DNA of 64,000 nt from Thereva unica (lineage: Eukaryota; Arthropoda; Insecta; Diptera; Therevidae), in assembly GCA_949987705.1 (NCBI GenBank), contig OX465281.1, positions 242,751,143 through 242,815,142 on the forward strand, given 5' to 3'. The translations under genes and the position numbers were made by a program. Below the pieces are notes generated by a model, which made no database searches, was not told the DNA's origin, and saw only the letters and a program-made list of their open reading frames with translations. Every line of letters starts with the position of its first letter. The stretch's first letter is position 1. Below are positions 12,309 through 21,889 of this stretch, piece after piece.

Positions 12309-12318
12309 AGTATAACTC
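12309..12318. repeat. left target-site duplication of the LOA/R1-like insertion
   Basis: AGTATAACTC here is repeated exactly at 15652-15661, directly after the CCTAA tail of the retrotransposon. This fixes both ends of the insertion and shows it is 5'-truncated at 12319. Confidence 0.85.
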
Positions 12319-14805
12319 AGACAAGCAGACGGTACATGGACCACAAGCAGTCAGGAGTCATTGAAACTCCTACTCGATACTCATTTTCCTGGCTCAACAT
12401 CTCTTGCTGCATCTGCAGAAATAGGTTTTGAGGGCCCAGCTAGTACACATAATTTAGGCACCATTGACAGATTGATAAACAGGGATTTACTCCTGTGGTC
12501 CATAGAAGGTTTCATGCCTTATAAAACACCGGGACCAGACGGAATTTATCCTATTGAAATTCAGAAAGTCAGTGACCTAATTCTGAATTGGCTCGCAGCC
12601 ATCTATAGGAGCTCCCTTAGCCTAAGCTACATTCCAACATCCTGGAGAATAGCGAAGGTGGCTTTCATTCCGAAAGCGGGTAAAATCTCCTACCACAATC
12701 CAAAAGACTTGAGACCTATATGTCTCACATCCTTTCTCCTCAAGATACTAGAAAGACTTGTGGAGATCCATGTTAAGCAAAGCATTGATAAAAAGCTGCT
12801 TTCTCCCTCGCAGCATGCCTACACGAAAGGTAAATCAGTAGACACTGCTCTCCACTCTTTGGTAGCGGTCATTGAAAGATCCCTTGAATTCAAGGAATTC
12901 ACGTTGGCTGCTTTCCTAGATATTGAAGGTGCTTTCAACAATGTTGAACCCTCTGCGGTCACGAGGGCACTCCAGCGTCTGAATGTTGATGGGTGCTCCA
13001 GGTCCTTTATTGATCAGTTGCTAGGGTGCAGGGTCATAAAGTCTAGCCTGGGGCTTTCGGAAGAAGTCAGACGGGTTAAAAGAGGCACACCACAAGGTGG
13101 GGTCTTATCGCCGCTCCTTTGGAATATGACAGTCAATGAAGTATTGATAACTCTAAAGGAGTCTGGGTGCACCACGGTGGCCTATGCTGATGATATTGTG
13201 CTGGTGGTGACCGGCAAGTACATCTCAACAATAAGAGATATAATGCAACAAGCATTGAATACTCTTTCTCATTGGGCCACTACAAAGGGTCTAGGCGTCA
13301 ACCCAACCAAGACTGAAGTAGTGCTCTTTACAAAGAAGCATAGACTTCCCAATTTTCCTCCTTTAAGACTCTGTAATGAAACACTGCATATAAAGGAGGA
13401 TGCGAAATTTCTAGGTCTCATACTCGATAGGAAACTAACGTGGAGACCGAATCTTATAGAAAGAGCAAATAAGGCCAAAACAGCTCTCTTCCTATGCCAG
13501 AAAACGATCGGAGTCAACTGGGGCCTTAAACCCCGCATCGTCCACTGGCTCTATACAGCCGTAATCAGACCTATACTTATGCATGGCATATCGGTATGGT
13601 GGACTGCATTACAGAAGATTACGTATCGCAAGATACTGGAAAGGGTCCAAAGAACAGCTGAACTGTGTATCAGTGGTGCAATGAGAAGCACCCCTACAGC
13701 TGCGCTGGATGTCTTATTGCATCTCACCCCTTTGGATATACACGCCGAGCAAATGGCAGCCTGGACGGCTGCCAGGACAAAGGCTTCTCTTGGATGGACT
13801 CCATACTCATATGGCCATTCATCCATCCTTAGGAAGTTCGCCACCGCTGCGAACAACCTAGATTATACTACACCTACGTGGACCTTGAAGAAAGGTTTCA
13901 ATACCATCATTCCGGCCAGAGATGACTGGACAGATGGTGTTATCCCAACTGGGTCATTATGTATTTTCACAGATGGCTCAAAAATTGGGAATAATGTAGG
14001 CTCTGGTATCTTTTCCGAGGCATTAAATATAAATACCTCTCTTCGTCTACCCGATCACTGCAGCGTCTTCCAAGCGGAAGTCACTGCGATCTGGGAGGCT
14101 CTCGAATGGCTGAAGATAAATAATATATCTCATAAGAATATATGTATTCTATCGGATAGCCAGGCGGCCCTCAAGGCTCTTAATTCTGTCGTCACAACAT
14201 CCACGACTCTTCTGAACTGCCGCAGGTCTCTGTGTGAGACTGCCACTCAGTTTGATATAACACTGTGTTGGGTTCCTGGACACAGTGGGATTAGGGGAAA
14301 CTGTAGGGCAGATGAGCTTGCTAGACAGGGAACCGAAGTGGAAAGGACACCCCACTTAACCCAAATGGGAATGCCCTTAGCCACCTATAAACTAGCTGTG
14401 AGAAAAATCAGCTTAGCTCGAGCCGGGCTGAGATGGACCACAGCAACGGTTTGTCGCACTCTTCATGCAATGTGGCCAACTTTAGACGCAAAGCGTTCAA
14501 AATCTCTGGTTCAGTTGAACAAAAAGGAGATAAGCCATGTGGTAAGGGTGCTGACTGGTCACTGTCCCTTCGGCCCACACGCCGAAAGATTAGGACTCCC
14601 CCACAACGACTTATGTAGAAGTTGTGGTAATGAAGAAGAGGAAGAAACTGTCTCCCATCTTCTCTGTACATGTCCCGCCCTAGCAAGGAAAAGAGGGACT
14701 CTACTTGGCTCACCTTTTCTTGACGGATTGAGCGAGCTGCAAAATATTGGTGTCTCTAGACTCTGTCGCTTTATTAAAAGCTCGAAATGGCTTGAAATGG
14801 CCTGA
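12319..14805 (+). CDS. LOA/R1-like pol: reverse transcriptase, RNase H and Cys/His motif
   Basis: Open for 828 codons with no own start (truncated copy; the first residues read RQADGTWTTS). Reverse transcriptase: TPGPDGIYP, then DLRPICLTSFLLK, the catalytic LDIEGAFNN, GTPQGGVLSPLLWN, and YADDIVLV with both active-site Asp. RNase H follows: FTDGSK, the VFQAEVTAIWEAL Glu, LSDSQAALKAL and WVPGHSGIRGN, so the D-E-D-H catalytic residues are present. A terminal Cys/His motif (CRSCGNEEEEETVSHLLCTC) ends the protein. Endonuclease and ORF1 are missing. RNase H C-terminal to RT places it in the I/LOA/R1 group rather than Jockey. The frame is intact, so the copy is fairly young. Confidence 0.9.
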   Translation, partial: RQADGTWTTSSQESLKLLLDTHFPGSTSLAASAEIGFEGPASTHNLGTIDRLINRDLLLWSIEGFMPYKTPGPDGIYPIEIQKVSDLILNWLAAIYRSSLSLSYIPTSWRIAKVAFIPKAGKISYHNPKDLRPICLTSFLLKILERLVEIHVKQSIDKKLLSPSQHAYTKGKSVDTALHSLVAVIERSLEFKEFTLAAFLDIEGAFNNVEPSAVTRALQRLNVDGCSRSFIDQLLGCRVIKSSLGLSEEVRRVKRGTPQGGVLSPLLWNMTVNEVLITLKESGCTTVAYADDIVLVVTGKYISTIRDIMQQALNTLSHWATTKGLGVNPTKTEVVLFTKKHRLPNFPPLRLCNETLHIKEDAKFLGLILDRKLTWRPNLIERANKAKTALFLCQKTIGVNWGLKPRIVHWLYTAVIRPILMHGISVWWTALQKITYRKILERVQRTAELCISGAMRSTPTAALDVLLHLTPLDIHAEQMAAWTAARTKASLGWTPYSYGHSSILRKFATAANNLDYTTPTWTLKKGFNTIIPARDDWTDGVIPTGSLCIFTDGSKIGNNVGSGIFSEALNINTSLRLPDHCSVFQAEVTAIWEALEWLKINNISHKNICILSDSQAALKALNSVVTTSTTLLNCRRSLCETATQFDITLCWVPGHSGIRGNCRADELARQGTEVERTPHLTQMGMPLATYKLAVRKISLARAGLRWTTATVCRTLHAMWPTLDAKRSKSLVQLNKKEISHVVRVLTGHCPFGPHAERLGLPHNDLCRSCGNEEEEETVSHLLCTCPALARKRGTLLGSPFLDGLSELQNIGVSRLCRFIKSSKWLEMA

Positions 14806-14895
14806 ACTATGTCCCAATACCAGAATGGCATCACAATGGGCCCAATGGCGTGCCTAAGTGGGCTCCCTGGTGGGGGCAGCCATTTCAACCTAACC

Positions 14896-15651
14896 TATTC
14901 TATCGGATAGCCAGGCGGCCCTCAAGGCTCTTAATTCTGTCGTCACAACATCCACGACTCTTCTGAACTGCCGCAGGTCTCTGGGTGAGATTCCCACTCA
15001 GTTTGATATAACACTGTGTTGGGTTCCTGGACACAGTGGGATTAGGGGAAACTGTAGGGCAGATGAGCTTGCTAGACAGGGAACCGAAGTGGAAAGGACA
15101 CCCCACTTAACCCGAATGGAAATGCCCTTAGCCACCTATAAACTAGCTGTGAGAAAAATCAGCTTAGCTCGAGGCGGGCTGAGATGGACCACAGCAACGG
15201 TTTGTCGCACTCTTCATGCAATGTGGCCAACTTTGGACGCAAAGCGTTCAAAATCTCTGGTTCCGTTGAACAAAAAGGAGATAAGCCACGTGGTAAAGGT
15301 GCTGACTGGTCACTGTCCCTTTGGCCCACACGCCGAAAGATTAGGACTCCCCCACAACGACTTATGTAGAAGTTGTGGTAATGAAGAAGAGGAAGAAACT
15401 GTCTCCCATATTCTCTGTACATGTCCCGCCGTAGCAAGGAAAAGAGGGACCTTCCTTGGCTCACCTTTCTTTGATGGATTGAGCGAGCTGCAAAATATTG
15501 GTGTCTCTAGACTCTGTCGCTTATCGAAAGCTCAAAATGGCTTGAAATGGCCTGAACTATGTCCCAATACCAGAATGGCATCACAATGGGCCCAATGGCG
15601 TGCCTAAGTGGGCTCCCTGGTGGGGGCAGCCATTTCAACCTAACCTAACCT
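14896..15651 (+). pseudogene. second copy of the LOA/R1-like 3' end (RNase H tail and Cys/His motif)
   Basis: Repeats 14145-14895 from the LSDSQAALKAL segment to the CCTAA tail. It lacks the first RNase H residues and the reverse transcriptase. A one-base deletion near 15523 changes the last residues. It ends in AACCTAACCTAACCT directly before the right target duplication, so this copy's tail closes the insertion. Confidence 0.85.
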
Positions 15652-15724
15652 AGTATAACTCTGGTAGGTACCCCTATTAACCAGTTGAGCTGGCGCGTTA
15701 TTAGAGCCGTGTATACCCTTAAGT

Positions 15725-15880
15725 GGCCCCTAGACTATTAATAACATTGTACAATAATAATGAGCAAAATATTGACAGTTTCATTCTTTGCATCAGATAA
15801 TCTATCAATATCACCCACAGACCACCAATAATATTGCGCAAACCAAAATATTGCACAATATTATTGAGAGCCTAGGGGCC
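15725..15880. mobile_element. 156-bp MITE, termini GGCCCCTAG
   Basis: GGCCCCTAGACTATTAATAA at 15725 is inverted, with a few changes, as TTATTGAGAGCCTAGGGGCC ending at 15880. The interior is AT-rich (ACAATAATAAT and ATATTATTG words), also partly palindromic. Inserted in the hAT element at 11570-16403. Confidence 0.75.
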
Positions 15881-15889
15881 CTATTAGAG

Positions 15890-16170
15890 TGCCGGCTAAT
15901 TCCCCCGGCTTTACGAACCTCAATTCAATAATTTTCAGTTCAATCTACATAAGTGGCTTCAACGGCTCAAGTCCAGTTCATGTTCACTTCGTGCTTGAAA
16001 TGCAAAAGCTCACTGGAATGGCATTCCATTATTCCAGTTGATTGCTCTCTTTTGAGCGGGCTTTTACGTTTAGCTTAAGGTCTAGTCCAGTTGGGCGAAC
16101 TGAGGTCTGTTTTATCTTCAGTTGAATATATGGCAATTGTATGTGACCTCAGGTTATTTTAAAGTTCAGT
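15890..16170. repeat. decayed copy of the CTTCACCGG MITE
   Basis: Shares about 270 bases with 18728-19062, including AAAAGCTCACTGGAATG and TATTCCAGTTGATT. Its termini (CCCGGCTTTACG on the left, GTGGCCGATGAAG on the right) are diverged versions of the cleaner TIRs of the other copy. Confidence 0.7.
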
Positions 16171-16411
16171 GAAGTGGCCGATGAAGACAGGATATAATGA
16201 TAAAATTGGCTAAAACAATAATTATTAAAATATTGATATTTTATAGCATTTATTGGAGTCGCCTTTCAAGCATTAGGTTTGAGGAACTTTAGATTTAGTG
16301 AATATCTAGTGAATTTTGGTGAAGAGGAAAATGTTTTAGTGGTTTTCTCGTGGTTTTAAAAGTCAAATCTAGTGGTTTCTCGAGGAAAGAGCTGGCAACG
16401 CTGCATACTAG

Positions 16412-16721
16412 TTCCATATACTTTTTAACATTGCCCATCATTGCAGGAGAGCATACATTTTTATGCTCCTTCAAAAGCGTTCTAGGAGCATTATAAAAAA
16501 AGCTTCTTAATAAAAAAGATGTGATGTGATTTCAAGATATGTAATCCGGTATCGAAAAGCTTTCATTTTGTTCCTCTTTGGCAATTATGCCTTTTGCTTT
16601 CTAAGCGCTAGCGTGGTTTCACCAAAGCAGTCCCCCAACTAAATTCTAACTTCTTCAAAAGCTGCTTGTCCTCCGTATCGAACGTAAGCCGGTCCATAGA
16701 GCATGCTAATGTCACCCTTTA
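16412..16721. other. no feature seen
   Basis: Unique-looking sequence between the hAT and Harbinger elements. No frame or repeat I can support. Confidence 0.5.
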
Positions 16722-16926
16722 AGGTCGATTCACACATATCACTCACGTTACAGTTCAGTCATTATTCCGAATCAGAAATGTCACCGTCCAGGCTTAGTGA
16801 AAATGATGACTGTATTCGCATATGTCCGTCAGTTTTTTACGTCATTTCTTTTCTGTCAAGTGTGTCTTACCTATATTTACCTATTTTTGTGATGGAGTTT
16901 TCTAATGAATTGGTGTTATAATATCT

Positions 16927-17065
16927 TTAATTTTGGATGAAGAGGAGGAACAACGGCTAAAGAAAATAAGAAAATGGGTTCACGAGGCATGAACTAAAAG
17001 AGAAGTAGAAGGAGAGCTTGTCACGCTATTTAAAGAATTAGCGGATGATGAAACAAAGTTTATAG
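16927..17065 (+). pseudogene. HARBI1-like nuclease N-terminal fragment
   Basis: About 46 codons read LDEEEEQRLKKIRKWVHEA, a stop, then TKREVEGELVTLFKELADD and ETKFIE. Harbinger nucleases start with an acidic/basic stretch followed by (R/K)xWV....W..R...GE..TL..EL..D..KF..YFRM. Here the Trp codon has become TGA and the frame ends where the SINE begins. The catalytic DDE domain is absent. Being inside TTA-flanked TIRs agrees with the assignment. Confidence 0.7.
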
Positions 17066-17069
17066 AGTG

Positions 17070-17452
17070 CAATGTCGAGCAGCAGCTCTAGTCGGGGAGG
17101 AAGGAACTGCCACAATCTTCCCGCGATATTTTTAGTCCACCTACTCCCAACCATTACTATTGCGACTTTGACATCGGAGCATCGAGAAACAACTCGCTGG
17201 AGTGTTATGCCTCCTGAAACGAGTTAAATCTCATCAACCAACCGATGACATGCGCTTTTGGTGGAGCGGGGAAGGGCTAACGAAGGCTATGACAGAAGTA
17301 ATCAGGAATGTAAAGAGGGAAGAAGAAAGAAGGAAAGTTATGTAGGTGGGAAAGTGGAAAAGGCGAAGGACCGTGGGGCTGGCCGGGATTCAAACCCGGG
17401 ACCTCTGGGATGGTAGCCAGACGCCTTACTCACTAAGCTACCTCATGCCTCC
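17070..17452 (-). mobile_element. tRNA-derived SINE, copy 2
   Basis: Minus-strand copy of the SINE at 715-1118. The head at 17452-17380 contains TAGCTTAGTGAGTAAGG and a slightly damaged B box (GGTTTGAATCC); the body runs to GCTGCTCGACATTG at 17070. Inserted in the HARBI1-like relic. No poly(A) remains. Confidence 0.85.
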
Positions 17453-17532
17453 AACTTTCAAATAAAGCATATTTTTTGTGGAACTGACGTAACTGAGACG
17501 TGGCGTGACTGATGTGTGTGAATCGCCCTTTA

Positions 17533-18158
17533 TGGTCACGAAGATAATCACCTGTTTAGTCGAGAATAGTGAATGCAGTTCGAGACCCAGTGGCACCAAT
17601 CGCAGCGTATCCATTACGAGGACATCCCGCTCGGACCACCAGCTAATGGGTCAAAGAAGAAGGTTACTGTTGATATAACAGGTAGTTTTAAATTGCGATC
17701 ATGGATCGATCTAATGTTTGATTGGATTTAACATAAGTCATAAGAACATAAGGTCTATCATAGTTTGGGCTTGTTTCATCGTTTTCTTTAAAACAGCTTA
17801 GATAGTTAATATTTTTTCAAGAAAATGTACAACACCACGGATCATTTTCAGAGCTTCTTTGTAAATATATACAGCTATCGAAAAGATAGAAAAACTTAAA
17901 CGAAACAAAACGGAAAAACCTTTGATTACAATTTTTTCATCCTAATATAATATCATGTCTTTATCCAAAATCACATTTTAAGCAGTTTTTCGGCCGTTCA
18001 ATATAATTATTATGCACAAAAAATATCCTATCAACACTAACGTTATTGCTGTATGATAAAGAACTGAAGAGCTATGCATACAGCGATCTATACACGAAGT
18101 TTAATAAGTGTTTTGTTATTTTTGGTGATCTGCACATTGGTTTGAAAAGTTTTATACT
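17533..18158. other. no feature seen
   Basis: AT-rich sequence with no coding frame, no repeat shared with the rest of the window and no RNA gene that I can recognise. Confidence 0.45.
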
Positions 18159-18343
18159 GTAGTCTAAGCTCCCATGACAAAAAAGGTACCTCATCGAACA
18201 CCTCAAAAGTATAAAGTGAGAGTGGCTGAAAAACATGTAAAAAACATGTTACGCCCGTCAGACTAGTAAAAATATGTTAATTGTTATTTTTTATGAATTT
18301 TTGAATTTAGCTAAAAAATAATGATTGTTTTTTCCAAAACACC

Positions 18344-19506
18344 CAGGGGCGGCGCTTTCATAGGTGCGAATGGTGCACCTGCACCGGGCGCAATTTGTCG
18401 GGGGCGCAATTTCAGAAATTAATATTTAAAAAAATTTAAACTTTGAGGAAAAAAAATTTAAAGTACTTTCAGCGGTGCAAGAAATTACACAAATTTACAG
18501 ATTTTTGCCCCTGTACTGCTTGTGTAGGATGGTGAAACCAGAACCTTCGAGATTCAAGAAAGGCTCTGATTGAGATAAACTTGAGGGGCGCTGTTGCTGC
18601 ACTTTTAAATTCGCTTTCAAGAATTGTTAAATTGTTGTTGAATGAACGAAATGAGAAAAACAAAACTTTCTGTAGCGAGAACTCCTCTTTAATTGCTCTT
18701 CTTTGTTTGTTCCTGTTCCTGTTTGTGGCTTCACCGGCCTCAGTTCAAATAAAGTTCCATTCAATCCGTATTAGTGGCTGGCATGTTCAGTTTATGCTTG
18801 AAATTGTTTTTTTTTGTTTTTTTTTTTTTTGCCAAAGTTTAGAAATGAAAAAGCTCACTGGAATGATATTCCATTATTCCAGTTGATTACTCTATTGTGA
18901 GCAAGATCAATTTCATGTTCTGAACGTTCAATTTCAATTGCATGTTCTGTTGGGCAAACTTAGACTTTATTTTGCCTGAGTTCAATATGTGAAATTTGTA
19001 TGGGAACTCAGGCAAAAATTGAAGTTTGCATGATTGAACTTGCATAGTTTGGCCGGTGAAGCTGGGGTATTACTATCTAACAAATTAATATGGCCAGTCT
19101 CACACGGTCGAACCAACAAAAATCGGCTGTAATCGTCAATTCCGTTTTGAAATTCGATGAAGAATCGCATGGGTTTCGATATCAATTCTTCTTTCTGGCA
19201 TTCCTTTTTTTCGTAGCAAAAGGGAGACAAAAAAAACTACACAGCTGTAAAAAAAAATAACCCGCCACATCGCCCTTGTCTACTCTATTCTCCGCAAACG
19301 ATGTTTTCCGCAGATTTTTATTGGTTAACCAATGTTGACCAATGTGAAACTTTATATCTATGTGGAATCTTAAATTTTCAATTTCTATTATTCAACAAGT
19401 GTTTGTGTCTTTTCCATTGTCCTTCATTGCGTTCAAAAATTAAGGCTTATGGGGCGCAATATGGCATAGTGCACCGGGCGCAAAAAAAACCCAAGCGCCG
19501 GCTCTG
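18344..19506. mobile_element. non-autonomous hAT inserted in the long-TIR element
   Basis: Ends CAGGGGCGGCGCTTTC (18344) and inverted AAGCGCCGGCTCTG (ending 19506). The flanking 8 bases are AAAACACC (18336-18343) and AAAACACT (19507-19514), an 8-bp target duplication with one mismatch. The left arm of the outer element is split exactly here, and its right arm supplies the uninterrupted version, which proves the insertion. A 101-codon plus-strand frame at 18581-18886 lacks hAT motifs. It carries the MITE at 18728-19062. Confidence 0.85.
18728..19062. mobile_element. 335-bp MITE, perfect 12-bp TIR GCTTCACCGGCC
   Basis: GCTTCACCGGCC at 18728-18739 is exactly inverted at 19051-19062. The interior includes two T-rich runs and the phrase CATTATTCCAGTTGATT, shared with the decayed copy at 15890-16170. 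The two copies sit inside two different hAT elements. Confidence 0.7.
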
Positions 19507-20179
19507 AAAACACTTGCTTGAAATTTATACAATTTGTAGTAAATAATGAACCATTTTTGAAAAAAGTTGTCTGGCTGACAATTTTTGTTAATTAACGGCG
19601 CTTAAAACTTAAATCTGACATGGTAAAAAACATTATTTCAATGACAGGCTTATTTATATACATAGAGGACATCTTAAACTTCAGTTGTAATTTTTTGGAA
19701 CGAGGTGTTTTGAAATGGCAGTAATCAATCTTGATACATTGTTGCTGCGCATTCAGAACTTAGTCTGACATATTTAGTAATAAAAATTGTCAGCCAGACA
19801 AGTTGTAATAGATAGCAGAGATCTTAAACTTTATTTAAAACTAAAAATCAAAGAGGTGTTATGAAGTGCATTTTTATTAAGAAAAACAGGCTTTAAGATA
19901 AGGTCTGTCAGAAGTTAATTAACAAAAATTGTCAGCCAGACAACTTTTTTCAAAAATGTTTCATTATTACTACAAATTGTATAAATTTCAAGCAGGTGTT
20001 TTGGAGAAAACAATCATTATTTTTTAGCTAAATTCAAAAATTCATAAAAAATAACAATTAACATATTTTTACTAGTCTGGCAGGCGTAACATGTTTTTTA
20101 CATGTTTTTCAGCCACCCTCACTTTATACTTTTGAGGTGTTCGATGAGGTACCTTTTTTGTCATGGGAGTTTAGACTAC

Positions 20180-21247
20180 TGATTGATAACTTCTATCTTT
20201 ACTTCACAAAAAAAAAATTTTTAAAATATAGAAAATAATATAGAAAAAAATATATAAATAAAAAATATAAATAACTACAACACGTTAAAGCTGAAACCGA
20301 TATTTTTCAATTGTTACTTCCATTTAAATATGCAAGCGCTGAATATTTTTTTTTAGATTAGAAAACAAAAAAATATAGTTTTATAAAATTTAAAAAATCC
20401 CATTCACAATTCCTAGTAACAAAATTAAAATAAATTAAAAAATTTGTTTTTTGGTAATTTTTAAATAATAAAATTTCTATTTTCTAATTATTATATAACA
20501 TCACTTACAATTAGTTAATTTTAATTAAGTCTTAGATAAATTAAACTTAAGACATTAACAGAAAAAATTTAAAAACATAAAAATAAAATGTTTTTATCTT
20601 AAAATATTTTTTTTATTTATTTATAATTCTATCGTTTTTTTTTTAATCGTTCGAGGCACATATTTTTGTTATCTCTATGTTACTTCCATCCGCCTAAAGG
20701 ACGAGTTCATTTTTGTTCTCAATTAATTACCTTAAGACTAATTAAAGTTTTTTTTTTTGTTTTTAATTTTTCTTCTTTAATTAAAAAATCGAAGAAGAAG
20801 GAATTTTTGTGTTTTTATCATCATCATTATAAGAATTCTATTCTCTGTTTTATTTTTTATTTATTTTTTCATTTATTTGTTATTTATTTATTTATTTTTT
20901 TTTTGTTTGTGTTACTGGTCAATTTTATATTTAAATAGTTTTTTGTTTAAGGAATTTAAGGACTTTTCGGATAATTAGTTCTTAAAGTACTTAAGGAAGT
21001 TAAGGAATTTTGATATAATTTTTTTACTTAGATAAAAAGACACCGTTCATAATGTATTTTGTTTTGATCCATTCAATTTGGCCATTGATAGGCGTGGACG
21101 ACGTTTCTTTGCTTGAAGTGAATATAATCGACCACTACGTGGCTGCTGTTGCGTTTGTGGCTGTTCATCAGTTGAATTCATTGGTGAAAATGTAGCACTG
21201 TAAATTAAAATTAATTTATAAATTATTAAATCCATAATTATCAATTA
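20180..21247. other. AT-rich non-coding region
   Basis: Very AT-rich, with long T- and A-runs. A 90-codon frame at 20666-20938 is low-complexity (Phe, Leu, Ile) and not believable. 21040-21190 is more balanced but has no motif. Confidence 0.5.
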
Positions 21248-21399
21248 ATATTTGGGTGGTGTGAATAAAAACTGAGTGTACACTTAAAGTGAATACTCCT
21301 TAGTGGAGTGATTTGAGCCCACTCGATTTGGTGTGAATAAAAATTTTCTCTATGCTGCATATGGAAGAACGAAAAAATGTCGGAAGATTGGCATTGGAT

Positions 21400-21492
21400 T
21401 GGCAAAGCATTATCTGCCCAATACACAAGAAGGGAGATAAATTCAACTGTGGAAATTCTAGAGGCATATATCTTCTAAGCACAGTATACAGG
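21400..21492 (+). pseudogene. LINE reverse transcriptase scrap
   Basis: 31 codons read WQSIICPIHKKGDKF, then CGNSRGIYLLSTVYR, matching the conserved RT segment W....I.PI.KKGD...C.N.RGI.LL.T.YK of several LINE clades. Flanks do not extend it. It is too short to assign a clade. Confidence 0.65.
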
Positions 21493-21889
21493 GTATATCA
21501 GTGAAAATGTCGAAAAGCCTGGCTGTGGATAGGTCTTGGATAGACGAACAAAAAATCGTAAGGGTGGGGAGGAATCGTAACGGTTTAGCCGCTAGGGCGT
21601 TTTGCAATATTACCCTGTATTTTTGTAACCCTATTAGATATTTTCATGAATAAGGCAGCAATCTACGCAGAATACTCCCACCTATTCAAGGTTTCAACCC
21701 ATCAAAGTCCAGAGTTATGAGTGGTCAAAGTCAAAATCAACACTTCAACTTCAACCACCTTTTTCTCCAAAAAAACACGTAATTAACCAATACTTTTTTT
21801 ACAAAATTAGAAAGCTTGGATAATTTCCTATGAATAATGTATGACAACTTTTATGCTACGGCCTCTAGTTTTGAAGTTATAAGCCCAGG

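Larger units (their letters stand above)
12319..15651 (+). mobile_element. LOA/R1-group non-LTR retrotransposon, 5'-truncated, with doubled 3' end
   Basis: Bounded by a perfect 10-bp target duplication. It starts in frame inside the polyprotein between endonuclease and reverse transcriptase and ends in AACCTAACCTAACCT. The last 751 bp occur twice in tandem (14145-14895 and 14896-15646), differing at roughly 20-25 positions (about 3%). That is too much for a fresh tandem duplication. A separate 5'-truncated copy inserted into the CCTAA tail of the first would explain it, since the outer target duplication stays intact. Confidence 0.85.
11570..16403. mobile_element. hAT-type element with nested insertions
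   Basis: The left end CAGCGTTGCCAACTT at 11570 is inverted as GGCAACGCTG ending at 16403. The 8 bases outside are CATACAAG (11562-11569) and CATACTAG (16404-16411), an 8-bp target duplication with one change, as expected for the hAT superfamily. Inside lie a LOA/R1-like retrotransposon (12319-15651), a 156-bp MITE (15725-15880) and a decayed MITE copy (15890-16170). Without these the element is about 1.1 kb and has no transposase I can recognise. An 86-codon minus-strand frame at 11843-12103 is of unknown origin. Confidence 0.75.
16722..17529. mobile_element. PIF/Harbinger element with TTA target duplication
   Basis: The left end AGGTCGATTCACACATATCA and the inverted right end TGTGTGTGAATCGCCCT are flanked by TTA on both sides (16719-16721 and 17530-17532), the canonical 3-bp duplication of PIF/Harbinger. 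Within it is a relic of the matching nuclease gene (16927-17065), and a SINE is inserted right after that relic. Without the SINE the element is about 425 bp, so it is an internally deleted, non-autonomous derivative. Confidence 0.85.
18159..20179. mobile_element. long-TIR element, termini GTAGTCTAA
   Basis: The left arm (18159-18343 continued at 19515-19597) and the right arm (19913-20179) form an inverted repeat of about 267 bp, e.g. CTCCCATGACAAAAAAGGTA at 18170 against its inverse near 20155. Without the hAT inserted at 18344-19506 the element is about 858 bp. ATTGTCAGCCAGACA occurs in the right arm (19929) and once more inside (19786), with its inverse in the left arm. No transposase. 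Superfamily not assignable. Confidence 0.8.

Noticed and set aside
17380..17452. tRNA gene on the minus strand
   Set aside because: Head of SINE copy 2; the B box is mutated and it sits in a Harbinger relic.
20666..20938. membrane protein gene
   Set aside because: Phe/Leu/Ile-rich translation results from T-rich low-complexity DNA.
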